A stretch of DNA of 64,000 nt. It comes from Terracoccus luteus (GTDB lineage Bacteria; Actinomycetota; Actinomycetes; Actinomycetales; Dermatophilaceae). Below are positions 46,680-54,883 of this stretch, piece by piece. The position numbers and the translations under genes are program-made. Location: NCBI RefSeq assembly GCF_003635045.1, contig NZ_RBXT01000001.1, positions 2,170,001 to 2,234,000 of the forward strand, written 5' to 3'. The notes below the pieces were generated by a model, which saw nothing but the letters and a program-made list of their open reading frames with translations, was not told the DNA's origin and did not search any database. Numbering within the stretch: position 1 is the first letter of the stretch; each line of letters begins with the position of its first letter.

Positions 46680-47681
46680 ATGCGCATCACCGCCCTCGCG
46701 GGCGGGGTGGGCGGTGCCCGCTTCCTGCGCGGGCTGCTGCGCCACCTCGCCGTCAACCCGTCCGCCCTCCCCGACGACGACGGCGAGGCGCAGCTGACGA
46801 TCATCGGCAACACCGGCGACGACATCACCCTCTTCGGGCTGCGCGTCTGCCCCGACCTCGACACCCTGCTCTACACGCTTGGCGGGGGCATCGACGAGCG
46901 GCAGGGCTGGGGTCGCGCCGACGAGACGCACTCGGTCGCGGGCGAGCTCGCGGCCCTCGGAGCGCAGCCGCAGTGGTTCGGTCTCGGCGACAAGGACATC
47001 GCCACCCACGTCCACCGCTCACAGCTGCTCGGGCAGGGCGTCCCGCTCAGCGAGGTCGTGGCCCGGCTGGCCGCCCGCTGGGGGCTGCCGGAGCAGGGCG
47101 TGACCCTCCTGCCGATGACCGACACCCCGGTCGAGACGCACGTCGTCGTCGACGACGGCGAGGGCGGCGAGCGCGCCATCCACTTCCAGGAGTGGTGGGT
47201 GCGCCACCGCGCCGCACTGCCCGCGCGCCGCTTCGTCGTCGCCGGCCTCGACCGCGCGACCCCCGCGCCGGGCGTCCTCGACGCGGTGCGCGGCGCCGAC
47301 GTCGTGCTGCTGCCCCCGAGCAACCCCGTCGTCTCGATCGGCATCGTCCTCGGTGTGCCCGGCGTGCGTGACGCGCTGCGCGGCACCCGCGCTCCCGTGG
47401 TCGGCGTCTCGCCGCTCGTCGGCGGGCGACCGGTCCGCGGTCACGCCGACGAGTGCCTCCGGGCGATCGGCGTCGACTCGACGAGCGAGGCCGTCGCCGG
47501 TCTCTACTCCGACTTCCTCGACGGCTGGCTCGTCGACGAGGTCGACCCGATGCGCGACCGCCCCGGGCTGCGCCTCGAGCGCCGGCCCCTGCTCATGAGC
47601 TCGGTCGACGCGGCCGCCGACCTCGCGGGCGCCGCCCTCGAGGTCGCGCTCGACCTGCGGCGGCACCGGGCCACCGCGTGA
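46680..47681 (+). CDS. fbiA: 2-phospho-L-lactate / phosphoenolpyruvate transferase of F420 synthesis
   Basis: FbiA (CofD) transfers the activated 2-phospholactate or phosphoenolpyruvyl group to the deazaflavin Fo, making F420-0 or its dehydro form. The 333-residue protein shows ALAGGVGGARFLRGL, the motif GNTGDDITLFGLRVCPDLDT, TLLPMTDTPVETHVV and LLPPSNPVVSIGIVL. GAGAGGATC precedes the ATG. The stop overlaps the fbiB start (GTGA 47678-47681). Gene order whiB2-fbiA-fbiB matches Rv3260c-Rv3262. Confidence 0.95.
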   Translation: MRITALAGGVGGARFLRGLLRHLAVNPSALPDDDGEAQLTIIGNTGDDITLFGLRVCPDLDTLLYTLGGGIDERQGWGRADETHSVAGELAALGAQPQWFGLGDKDIATHVHRSQLLGQGVPLSEVVARLAARWGLPEQGVTLLPMTDTPVETHVVVDDGEGGERAIHFQEWWVRHRAALPARRFVVAGLDRATPAPGVLDAVRGADVVLLPPSNPVVSIGIVLGVPGVRDALRGTRAPVVGVSPLVGGRPVRGHADECLRAIGVDSTSEAVAGLYSDFLDGWLVDEVDPMRDRPGLRLERRPLLMSSVDAAADLAGAALEVALDLRRHRATA

Positions 47682-48805
47682 GCGACGCAGGCACACAGGG
47701 CACACCACGCACGCCGGACGCCCCGGGCACGGTCACCGTCGTCCCGCTGACCGGCATCCCCGAGGTGACGGAGGGCACCGACCTCGCGGATGCCGTCGAC
47801 GCGGGCCTGCGCGCCAGCGACGTCACGCTCGTCGACGGTGACGTGCTCGTCGTGTCGAGCAAGGTGGCGAGCAAGTCCCTCGGCCTCGTCGTCGACGACG
47901 CCGTCGACAAGGACGCCCTCGTGCTACGCGAGAGCTCGGCCGTCGTCGCCGAGCGGGCCACGGCCGACGGCCGCGTCACGCGCGTCGTACGGGCCACGGC
48001 GGGCCCGGTCATGGCGGCCGCCGGCATCGACGGCTCGAACACCGGGGCCCGCGGCGGCTGGCTGCTGCTCCCCCACGACCCGGACGCCGTCTGCGAGCGG
48101 CTGCACGCCGAGCTCGTCCGACGGCACGGCGTGCGCCTCGGCGTCGTGCTCAGCGACACCTCCGCCAGGCCGTGGCGCGTGGGCCACTCCGACTTCGCCC
48201 TCGGTGCGCACGGGCTGCACGTCGTCGACGACCTGCGCGGCGGCGTCGACGCCGACGGGCGTCCGCTCGCCGTCACCACGCGCGCCGTCGCCGACGAGAT
48301 CGCCTCGGCCGCCGACCTCGCCAAGGGCAAGGCGAGCGCCGTGCCGGTGGCCGTCGTGCGCGGCCTGGCCACGCTCGTGCTCGAGGACGACGCCACTGGC
48401 ACCACTGACACCGGCACCGACGCCGCCACCCGGCATCCGCGGGGACGGGACCTCGTGCGCACCGGGCCCTACGACTGGTTCGGCATGGGACGGGCCGAGT
48501 CGGTGCGCGCCGCTCTCGGCGTGGCCCCCGGCTCGGCGGCCTCGCTCGAGGTCGGCGTCGCCCCCGCCGAGCCGGGCGACGACGGAGCGCTGTCACGCGC
48601 CGTGCGGGTGGCGATGCGGGGCTGCGACGAGGTCACGGCCGACGTCGGGGCCGGCCAGGTGACCCTCGGTGCGCCCTCGCCCTACGAGCTGGGCCGGTTC
48701 GTGGCCCGGCTCGAGGTCGCCCTCTGGGGCGAGTGGCTGGAGGGCGAGGTGTCGGCCCCCTCGGCCGACGGCGTGTCGGTAGGGGTCACCCTCAGCCGAC
48801 GGTGA
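47678..48805 (+). CDS. fbiB: Coenzyme F420-0:gamma-glutamate ligase, atypical C-terminus
   Basis: FbiB adds gamma-linked glutamates to F420-0. The N-terminal ~250 residues are CofE-like: VVPLTGIPEVTEGTDLADAV, DGDVLVVSSKVASKSLG and VRLGVVLSDTSARPWRVGHS. Mycobacterial FbiB is about 450 residues with an FMN-dependent nitroreductase-like domain that reduces dehydro-F420-0. Here the protein has 375 residues and I see no nitroreductase signature in the last ~110 (GPYDWFGMGRAESVRAALGV onward). It is coupled to fbiA and its 3' end overlaps the convergent dehydrogenase by 14 nt. Confidence 0.9.
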   Translation: MSDAGTQGTPRTPDAPGTVTVVPLTGIPEVTEGTDLADAVDAGLRASDVTLVDGDVLVVSSKVASKSLGLVVDDAVDKDALVLRESSAVVAERATADGRVTRVVRATAGPVMAAAGIDGSNTGARGGWLLLPHDPDAVCERLHAELVRRHGVRLGVVLSDTSARPWRVGHSDFALGAHGLHVVDDLRGGVDADGRPLAVTTRAVADEIASAADLAKGKASAVPVAVVRGLATLVLEDDATGTTDTGTDAATRHPRGRDLVRTGPYDWFGMGRAESVRAALGVAPGSAASLEVGVAPAEPGDDGALSRAVRVAMRGCDEVTADVGAGQVTLGAPSPYELGRFVARLEVALWGEWLEGEVSAPSADGVSVGVTLSRR

Positions 48806-49763
48806 AGACCACCTTGCCGAAGAGCTCGCCGTCGACCATGCGCGCGAACCCCTCCTGAGCCCGCTCGAGGGGCACCACGCTGTCGACCACCGGCTCGATG
48901 CCGCTGCGGTCGACGAAGCGGGCCAGGGCGGCGAGCTCGTCACGCGTGCCCATCGTCGACCCGACGACCCGCAGCTGCTTGAAGAAGATCTTCGTCAGCT
49001 CGGCCTTCGCGGGCGCGTCACCCGACGTCGCGCCGGAGATGACGATGGCGCCGCCGGGGTTGAGGGAGTTGACGGAGTGCGACCACGTCGCCGCGCCGAC
49101 GGTCTCCATCACGGCGGCGACCCGCTCGGGCAGACGCTCGTCGGCGGCGAAAGCCCGCTCGGCGCCGATCTCGACCGCCCGCGCGCCGCGCGCCTCGTCG
49201 CGGGAGGTCACCCACATCCGGATGCCGGCCGCCGCGCCGAGCTGCACGAGCGCGGTGGCGACCCCGCCCCCGGCGCCCTGCACGAGCACCGTGTCGCCGG
49301 GGCGGACGCCCGCGTTCGTGAAGAGCATGCGGTAGGCGGTCAACCACGCCGTCGAGAGGCAGGCGGCGGTCTCCCACGACAGGCCCGCCGGCTTGGGCAC
49401 GACGTTGCCCACGGGCACGGCGACCTGCTCGGCCAGCGTCCCGTCGTGCAGCTCGGAGAGCAGGGTCCGGCGCGGGTCGAGGGTCTCGTCGCCGGCCCAG
49501 CCGTCCGACGCGATGACGGCGTGGACGATGACCTCCTCGCCGTCGGCGGTGACGCCGGCGCCGTCGCAGCCGAGCACCATGGGCAGGCGGTCGGCGGGCA
49601 GCCCGACGCCGCGCAGCGACCAGACGTCGTGGTGGTTGAGGGCGGCGGCTCGCAGGTCGACCACCTGCCAGCCCTCACGGGCGGTGGGGGCGTCCCGCTC
49701 CCCCACTCGCAGACCCGACATCGGGTCGCTGGCGGACTGGCTGACGGCCTGGGCGGCGAGCAT
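48792..49763 (-). CDS. Zinc-type alcohol dehydrogenase-like / quinone oxidoreductase (MDR family)
   Basis: The 323-residue protein is a medium-chain dehydrogenase/reductase: LRAAALNHHDVWSLRGVGLP, MVLGCDGAGVTADGEEV, a Rossmann loop VLVQGAGGGVATALVQLGAA and a C-terminal MVDGELFGKVVFTVG. The structural four-Cys zinc lobe is absent and catalytic zinc ligands are unclear, so it is closer to the quinone-oxidoreductase branch. Substrate is unknown. A TAGGGT -10 lies 6 nt before its ATG, back-to-back with that of bioY. Confidence 0.87.
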   Translation of the reverse strand: MLAAQAVSQSASDPMSGLRVGERDAPTAREGWQVVDLRAAALNHHDVWSLRGVGLPADRLPMVLGCDGAGVTADGEEVIVHAVIASDGWAGDETLDPRRTLLSELHDGTLAEQVAVPVGNVVPKPAGLSWETAACLSTAWLTAYRMLFTNAGVRPGDTVLVQGAGGGVATALVQLGAAAGIRMWVTSRDEARGARAVEIGAERAFAADERLPERVAAVMETVGAATWSHSVNSLNPGGAIVISGATSGDAPAKAELTKIFFKQLRVVGSTMGTRDELAALARFVDRSGIEPVVDSVVPLERAQEGFARMVDGELFGKVVFTVG

Positions 49764-49769
49764 CCCCCG

Positions 49770-49797
49770 ACCCTAGCCGCCGAGCCGCCGGTAGGGT
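49770..49797. promoter_or_regulatory. Back-to-back leaderless promoters (dehydrogenase / bioY)
   Basis: TAGGGT on the minus strand (49770-49775) lies 6 nt from the dehydrogenase ATG. TAGGGT on the plus strand (49792-49797) lies 6 nt from the bioY GTG. The two -10 elements are only 16 nt apart, so each -35 region must overlap the other promoter. Confidence 0.6.
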
Positions 49798-49803
49798 CTG
49801 CGC

Positions 49804-50484
49804 GTGACCTCAGCACCGCGCCCCGCCGGCTCCCGCGACCCCGGTCCGACGCTCTCACCCGGCCCCGGCGACCGGCCCGCCACCGACGCGTCGACCGACC
49901 GTCGCGCACCGCGCGGGGTCGACGCCCAGTCGGTCGCCCTCGTCGCCGTGTTCGCCGCGGTCGTCGTCGCGGCGGCGGTGGTGCCCGGCATCCCGGTCGG
50001 TGGTCTCGGCGTGCCGATCACGCTGCAGACGTTCGCCGTCATGCTGTGCGGCCTCGTGCTCGGCCCCTGGCGCGGCGGGTTGGCCGTGCTCGTCTACCTG
50101 CTCATCGGCTTCGTCGGCTTCCCGGTCTTCAGCCGCGGCCAGTCGGGGCTGCAGGTGCTCGGCGGCCCGTCGGCGGGCTACCTGCTCGCGTTCGTCGTCG
50201 CCGCCGTCGCCGTGGGCCTGCTGGCCCGTCGCATCGTGCGCACCCAGCCCCGCTCGCGCTGGGTGCCGACGCTGTTCGCCGCCGCGATGCTGACCTCGAT
50301 CGTCGTCGTGCACACCTTCGGGGTGGCCGGGCTCATGGTCAACGGCCGGCTCTCGCTGCCGGCCGCCCTCGCGACCGACGCCGCCTTCTTCCCGGGCGAC
50401 ATCGTCAAGAACCTCGTGGCCGCCATGGCAGCCGGGGCGGTGCACCGCGCCTTCCCCGACGTCCTCGTCCGCCGAGGCCGCTGA
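49804..50484 (+). CDS. bioY: Biotin ECF transporter substrate-binding subunit BioY
   Basis: BioY is the membrane S-component that binds biotin. The 226-residue protein has a ~45-residue soluble N-terminus, then about six hydrophobic segments including VALVAVFAAVVVAAAVVPGI. BioY-typical loops VPITLQTFAVMLCGLVLGPW and FPVFSRGQSGLQVLGGPSAG follow. It heads bioY-bioM-bioN, the complete BioMNY energy-coupled uptake system. The start GTG is 6 nt after TAGGGT. Confidence 0.95.
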   Translation: MTSAPRPAGSRDPGPTLSPGPGDRPATDASTDRRAPRGVDAQSVALVAVFAAVVVAAAVVPGIPVGGLGVPITLQTFAVMLCGLVLGPWRGGLAVLVYLLIGFVGFPVFSRGQSGLQVLGGPSAGYLLAFVVAAVAVGLLARRIVRTQPRSRWVPTLFAAAMLTSIVVVHTFGVAGLMVNGRLSLPAALATDAAFFPGDIVKNLVAAMAAGAVHRAFPDVLVRRGR

Positions 50485-50558
50485 GCCCCCGGGACCCGGG
50501 GCCGGCGGGACCAGCGGGACGGGCAGGAACGGCGGTGGGCGGGACCCGGCATCCGGCC

Positions 50559-51290
50559 GTGATCGAGCTCGACGGGGCGGTCGTCGAGGTCCCGGTCGAC
50601 GACGACGCGCACGTCGCGCCCTCGCGCGGGGCGGGCGGCGACCGGTGGCGCACCATCGTCGGCCCGCTCGACCTCACGCTGCGCGAGCGCCGCGTCACCG
50701 TCGTCGGGGCGAACGGCTCGGGGAAGTCGACCCTGCTGCGCCTGCTCAACGGGCTCGTCCTGCCGTCGCGTGGCACGGTGCGCGTCGACGGTCTCGACAC
50801 CGGGCGCGACGGGTCGGCGGTGCGGCGCCGGGTCGCCTTCGGCTTCACCGACCCGCTGTCCCAGCTCGTCATGCCCACGGGCCGTGAGGACGTCGAGCTG
50901 TCGTTGCGTCGCACCCACCGGGGGCGGGCCGAACGAGCGGCGGCGGCCGGCCGGGTGCTCGACCGCTTCGGGCTGGCCGACCTCGGTGACCGCAGCGTCT
51001 ACGACCTCTCCGGCGGCGAGCGCCAGCTGCTCGCGCTCGCCGTCGTGCTCGCGACCGACCCCGCCGTGCTCGTGCTCGACGAGCCGACGACCCTGCTCGA
51101 CCGGCGCAACACCCTGCTGCTGCGCCGGACCCTCGAGTCGCTGCCGCAGACGGTGGTCGTCGCCACCCACGACCTCGACCTCGCGCTCGAGGCCGACCGC
51201 ACCCTCGTCGTCGACCGGGCCCGTGTCGTCTTCGACGGCCCGCCGCGGGAGGCGGTCGAGCGCTACGTCGCCCTGACGGCGACACCGTGA
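50559..51290 (+). CDS. bioM: Biotin ECF transporter ATPase
   Basis: This cytoplasmic ATPase of the ECF module powers biotin uptake. In 243 residues it shows Walker A VVGANGSGKSTLLRLLNGLV, an ABC signature YDLSGGERQLLALAVV, Walker B AVLVLDEPTTLLDRRN and the switch His in VVVATHDLDLALEAD. The start was placed at GTG 50559, the first in-frame start before the conserved region; a longer open frame upstream overlaps bioY. Its stop overlaps bioN (GTGA 51287-51290). Confidence 0.92.
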   Translation: MIELDGAVVEVPVDDDAHVAPSRGAGGDRWRTIVGPLDLTLRERRVTVVGANGSGKSTLLRLLNGLVLPSRGTVRVDGLDTGRDGSAVRRRVAFGFTDPLSQLVMPTGREDVELSLRRTHRGRAERAAAAGRVLDRFGLADLGDRSVYDLSGGERQLLALAVVLATDPAVLVLDEPTTLLDRRNTLLLRRTLESLPQTVVVATHDLDLALEADRTLVVDRARVVFDGPPREAVERYVALTATP

Positions 51291-51985
51291 GGGCCCGGCG
51301 CAGGGGTGTGGCGCGACGCCGTGGCGTGGCCCGGCGCAGCGGGGGCCTGTTCGCCCACCACGTGCCCGGGCGGTCGCCGGTCCACCGCGCTCCCCTCGGC
51401 CTCAAGGTGGGTCTCGTCGTCGCCGTCGGCGCCTCGACGTGGCTGGTCCCCTCGTGGCAGGGGTCGCTCGCCGTGCTGGCCGTCCCCGCCGCCCTCACCG
51501 TCGTGGCCCGTCTCCGCCCCGGACGGGTGGCCCGCTCGCTCGTGGCCATCGCCCCCGTGCTCGTGCTCCTCGGTCTGTTCCAGGTCGTCACGCAGGGGGT
51601 CGGTGACGCCGTGGAGGTCGTGTCCGGCATCCTCGCCTGCTACCTCGCAGGAGGACTCGTCACCGCCACCACCCCGGTCACCGAGATGGTCGACGGGGTC
51701 GTCCGGCTGGCCCGGCCGCTGCGGCGCTGGGTCGACCCCGAGGTCGTCGCGCTGACGCTGGGCGTCATGCTGCGCTCGGTGCCGTGGGTGGCGGGCGCCT
51801 TCGGTGAGGTGCGCGAGTCGGCGCGGGCCCGCGGTCTCGAACGGTCACCGCGGGCGGTGGTCGCCCCCGTCGCGGTGCACGTCGTCGCCTACGGGCGACG
51901 CACCGGTGAGGCGCTCGCCGCGCGGGGGCTCACCGATCCCGCTCCGTGGCCTCACGACGACGGGCCGCCGCCAGCCGACCGGTGA
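51287..51985 (+). CDS. bioN: Biotin ECF transporter transmembrane subunit
   Basis: The 232-residue EcfT-type membrane protein begins with a very basic stretch (RARRRGVARRRGVARR). It has about five hydrophobic segments and the coupling-helix motif RESARARGLERSP, in which ARG contacts the ATPase. It completes the BioMNY transporter. It is translationally coupled to bioM. The 3' end overlaps the convergent HD-domain gene by 56 nt. Confidence 0.92.
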   Translation: MRARRRGVARRRGVARRSGGLFAHHVPGRSPVHRAPLGLKVGLVVAVGASTWLVPSWQGSLAVLAVPAALTVVARLRPGRVARSLVAIAPVLVLLGLFQVVTQGVGDAVEVVSGILACYLAGGLVTATTPVTEMVDGVVRLARPLRRWVDPEVVALTLGVMLRSVPWVAGAFGEVRESARARGLERSPRAVVAPVAVHVVAYGRRTGEALAARGLTDPAPWPHDDGPPPADR

Positions 51986-53384
51986 AGGCACGGCCGGTGA
52001 CGAGGCGGCCCGACGGGGTGCGCGGGGCGTCGGCCCGACCCTCCCTGTCGTCACGCTGGGCGAGCGCGCGCTGCAGGGCGTCGACGACGGCGGGGTCGTA
52101 CTCGTAGCCCAGCCCGAGGTAGATGCGCTCGAGCGCGGAGTCGCGGGCCCGCGGGCCGCGGGCGCCCGCCGACAGGTCCTCGTACGCGTTGGCGACCTTG
52201 ACGATGCGGCTCGTGAGCGGGATGCGCTCGCCCAGCTCGCGTACCTGTCGGTAGGGCGTGGTCTGGTGGGCGAGGATGTCGGCGACGTCGTCGAGCACTC
52301 CGGTCTCGCGGACGATGTCGACCGTGTCGTTCTCGATGCGTCGCTGGTCGGCGGGGGCGGCCAGCACCGTCGCCCCTCCCGGGATCGGCTCGACGAGCGC
52401 GACCTGACCGATGTCGTGCAGCAGCGCTGCGTACTCGAGGTCGAGCAGCTCGCGCTCGGAGACGCCGAGCTCACGCCCGAGGGCCGTCGCCAGGGCGGCG
52501 ACCCGCTCGGAGTGGCCCGCCGGGGTGTAGCCCGCCGCGTCGGTGAGACGCGAGAGCGTACGGATGCTCTGCAGGTACGTCGCGCGGATGCCGGCGTAGC
52601 GGCGGAAGGCGAAGAGTGTGAAGACCAGCGGGGCGAGGAAGAGCGGCAGCGCCGCCACCCCGACCGGCACGGCGGCGAGGGCGACGAGCACGCCGGTGAC
52701 GACGACCGCCGACGACAGCGGCGCCGACGAGACGACCTCGTCGATGAAGGTGCGGCGCAGGTTGGTCGCCGACGACGTGCTGTGCATGAGGGTGGTGAAG
52801 ACGACGTCGGCGAGCAGGGCGATGAGCGAGATGCCGAGCATGAGCAGAGCACGCAGCGCCGGGTCGAAGTGGTCACCGTGACCGGCCGCGGCCACGACCG
52901 AGGAGGGGTCGAGGTGCACCTGTCGGTACAGCACCGTGGCGACGCCCGCCGCGAGCAGCCGCCCGGCCACCTCGACGATGCTCACCGTGCGGCCCGTCGC
53001 ACACCGCAGCACCTGCCCCGCCACCGTGCCCACCCCGATCACGGCGAGGACGAGGGCCGGGGAGAGCGGCAACCGGTCGCCGTCAGGCAGGTCGAGCATG
53101 AACGCCAGCGCGAAGGCCGACGACGTCGCGATGGGCGCCGTGGCCCGCAGTCCAGGTGCGGAGATGGCGTAGAGCTCGCCGAGCACGATGGCCAGCGCGA
53201 AGGTCACGTAGACCACGAGCGTCCCCATCGTGTCGATGCCCGGCGGGCGGGTACCCGACAGGGCGGACACGATGGCGGCCGCGATCCCGACGACCGTGAC
53301 GACGAGGATGAGCACCTCACGGCTGGAGGTGCGACGACGAGGGACGTCCGCGGGACGGGCGGCCAGGCGGTCGAGGAGGCTCAC
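51930..53384 (-). CDS. Membrane protein with an HD (HD-GYP-like) domain, GYP motif lost
   Basis: The 484-residue protein has seven to eight hydrophobic segments in residues 22-260, then a cytoplasmic HD domain. Visible are His291 (AGHSERVAALA) and the metal pair His323-Asp324 (LLHDIGQVAL). The place where cyclic-di-GMP phosphodiesterases carry HHExxDGxGYP reads AHQTTPYRQVRELGERIPL, and the later Asp of the VAD motif is Asn (VANAYEDL). Activity is therefore doubtful. Its start overlaps the stop of the second HD-type gene (53381-53384). The pair probably acts together. Confidence 0.85.
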   Translation of the reverse strand: MSLLDRLAARPADVPRRRTSSREVLILVVTVVGIAAAIVSALSGTRPPGIDTMGTLVVYVTFALAIVLGELYAISAPGLRATAPIATSSAFALAFMLDLPDGDRLPLSPALVLAVIGVGTVAGQVLRCATGRTVSIVEVAGRLLAAGVATVLYRQVHLDPSSVVAAAGHGDHFDPALRALLMLGISLIALLADVVFTTLMHSTSSATNLRRTFIDEVVSSAPLSSAVVVTGVLVALAAVPVGVAALPLFLAPLVFTLFAFRRYAGIRATYLQSIRTLSRLTDAAGYTPAGHSERVAALATALGRELGVSERELLDLEYAALLHDIGQVALVEPIPGGATVLAAPADQRRIENDTVDIVRETGVLDDVADILAHQTTPYRQVRELGERIPLTSRIVKVANAYEDLSAGARGPRARDSALERIYLGLGYEYDPAVVDALQRALAQRDDREGRADAPRTPSGRLVTGRAFTGRLAAARRREATERDR

Positions 53385-54688
53385 GGCTGGCTCCCTGCGA
53401 CGGGGACGGCCCAGCCGTGGCGCTCGAGGACGTCGGCGATCGCCCGCACGGCGCGGGGGTCGAAGCGGCCGGCGTCGTCGGCGATGCGCGCCAAGGCGAT
53501 CTCGGGAACCAGAGGCGGGACGCCGTGCCTCGGTTGGGTGAGGTCGACGAACTCCCCTGCCACCGCGATGATCCGGGCGGCCGGGGGGATGTCGGTACCG
53601 GCCAGCCCGTCAGGCCGCCCGGTGCCGTCGAAGCGTTCGTCCTGGTGCTGGATGCCGGAGCGTGCGTCCTCGAGGAAGTCGATCCCCTCGATGAGGCGGG
53701 CCCCGACCTGCGCGTGGCCGCTGAGGACGCGACGCTCGGGGTCGCTGAGCAGCTCGGGCGGCCGGTGCAGCACCCGCCACGGCACACCGATGAGACCGAT
53801 CTCGCGCAGCGCGCCCGCGTAGCGCACGGTGCCGATCTGGGCCGGCGTGAGGGCCAGCTCCTCCGCGACCCACTCGGCGAGCTGGGCGGTGGCGCGGCTG
53901 CGGGCCACCGCGTCGGCGTCCTTGCGGCCCAACGTGGTCACGAGGGTCTCGAGGGTGCGCTCGTGGGAGCGCAGCTCCTCGCCGTACTGCACGAAGGCCC
54001 ACCGGGCCACGAGGAGCGGGGCGAGGATGAGCACGGCGCTGTAGGCGCCGAGCTTGGCCGGGAACCAGAGGATGACGAAGAGGAAGCCGATGACCCCGTA
54101 GCCGATGTAGGCCGTGCCCGACGAGACGAGGATCTGCCGCACCAGGACGCGGACCGGCGCGCCCGTCGACACGTGGATGACTCCCGACAGCAGCGAGGCG
54201 TTGATGAGGCACTGCACGATGTCGGCGATGATGAGCGGGATGCCGACGTTCAAGCCCAAGGCGTTGAGACCCATCAAGCCACCGACATCGGCGGCCCCGC
54301 CGACCAAGAGGTAGGCCCACGCGCCGACACCGCCGACGATCGAGGCCTGTGCCGTGTTGAAGGTCACCGCTTGCCACCGCATCGCGGAGTTGCGATCAGT
54401 GGCCATGGAGACGAGTCCGACGAGCCAGGCCCCGAAGGGACCCACCACGACGGCCGACGCGAGCAAGATGATGCTGAGGAAAGAGAACGCGATTCGCGAG
54501 GTCACGTTGGGCTCACGCAGACGGACGCTCAACACGCCCATGGCACAGAACAAAAGCAACGGGGCCACGTCGACAGAGGTGCCGAAGGCGAACGAGCACA
54601 CGCCCACCAGAACCGCGGCACAGGCCACGACGCTGATGTAACGCGTGACCGACGCGGGCTGACGAGCGGCTTCCCCCTTCACCGGCAC
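53381..54688 (-). CDS. Membrane protein with an HD-GYP-like domain, HD motif lost
   Basis: The 435-residue protein has about seven hydrophobic segments in residues 15-235 followed by an HD-GYP-type domain. The HD pair is replaced by Arg295-Glu296 (AGALREIGLIGVP), while the second half is well kept: His324 (SGHAQVGARLIEG) and QHQDERFDGTGRPDGLAG, close to the GYP motif. Metal binding, hence phosphodiesterase activity, is unlikely. GTG 54688 is used; GTG 54682, with GAGG 5 nt upstream, is an equally good start. The upstream neighbour is the 31-aa peptide gene. Confidence 0.83.
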   Translation of the reverse strand: MPVKGEAARQPASVTRYISVVACAAVLVGVCSFAFGTSVDVAPLLLFCAMGVLSVRLREPNVTSRIAFSFLSIILLASAVVVGPFGAWLVGLVSMATDRNSAMRWQAVTFNTAQASIVGGVGAWAYLLVGGAADVGGLMGLNALGLNVGIPLIIADIVQCLINASLLSGVIHVSTGAPVRVLVRQILVSSGTAYIGYGVIGFLFVILWFPAKLGAYSAVLILAPLLVARWAFVQYGEELRSHERTLETLVTTLGRKDADAVARSRATAQLAEWVAEELALTPAQIGTVRYAGALREIGLIGVPWRVLHRPPELLSDPERRVLSGHAQVGARLIEGIDFLEDARSGIQHQDERFDGTGRPDGLAGTDIPPAARIIAVAGEFVDLTQPRHGVPPLVPEIALARIADDAGRFDPRAVRAIADVLERHGWAVPVAGSQP

Positions 54689-54734
54689 CTCACCAGGACA
54701 TTCTCTCCTATGACGAACCCGGCGCCACCTATGA

Positions 54735-54778
54735 CCAGGGGCCCGATGATCGCGCTGAAGCGAACATCAGGCCCCTGG
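54735..54778 (-). terminator. Hairpin after the 31-aa peptide gene
   Basis: CCAGGGGCC (54735-54743) pairs perfectly with GGCCCCTGG (54770-54778). Inside, GATG/CATC and CGC/GCG extend the stem. It starts 10 nt past the peptide stop and ends before the HD-GYP-like gene, so it could terminate or attenuate. Confidence 0.7.
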
Positions 54779-54787
54779 AGTTGTGGG

Positions 54788-54883
54788 TCAGCGCGGGTTC
54801 CAGCTCCAGATGTTGCCGATGACGGTGATCACGGTGGTGACGGTCTCGTTGCTGGCGAGATTGAGCAGGAGGGTGGAAAGCAT
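54788..54883 (-). CDS. 31-residue hydrophobic peptide, unknown function
   Basis: This small frame starts MLSTLLLNLASNETV and ends NIWSWNPR. Support for coding: GAAGGAG lies 6 nt before the ATG, 29 of 31 codons end in G or C, and a hairpin follows the stop. The peptide has a Leu-rich start, a middle rich in Val, Thr and Ile, and a Trp-rich end, suggesting an amphipathic membrane-active or signalling peptide. No processing site or family is recognised. It sits directly upstream of two membrane HD-type proteins on the same strand. Confidence 0.6.
   Translation of the reverse strand: MLSTLLLNLASNETVTTVITVIGNIWSWNPR

Noticed and set aside
42581-47371. A 1596-codon open frame antisense to the GT2 and whiB2 genes
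   Set aside because: Long antisense frames are expected in G+C-rich coding DNA. Its translation is low-complexity Gly/Arg/Asp-rich, and the opposite strand carries clear family motifs.
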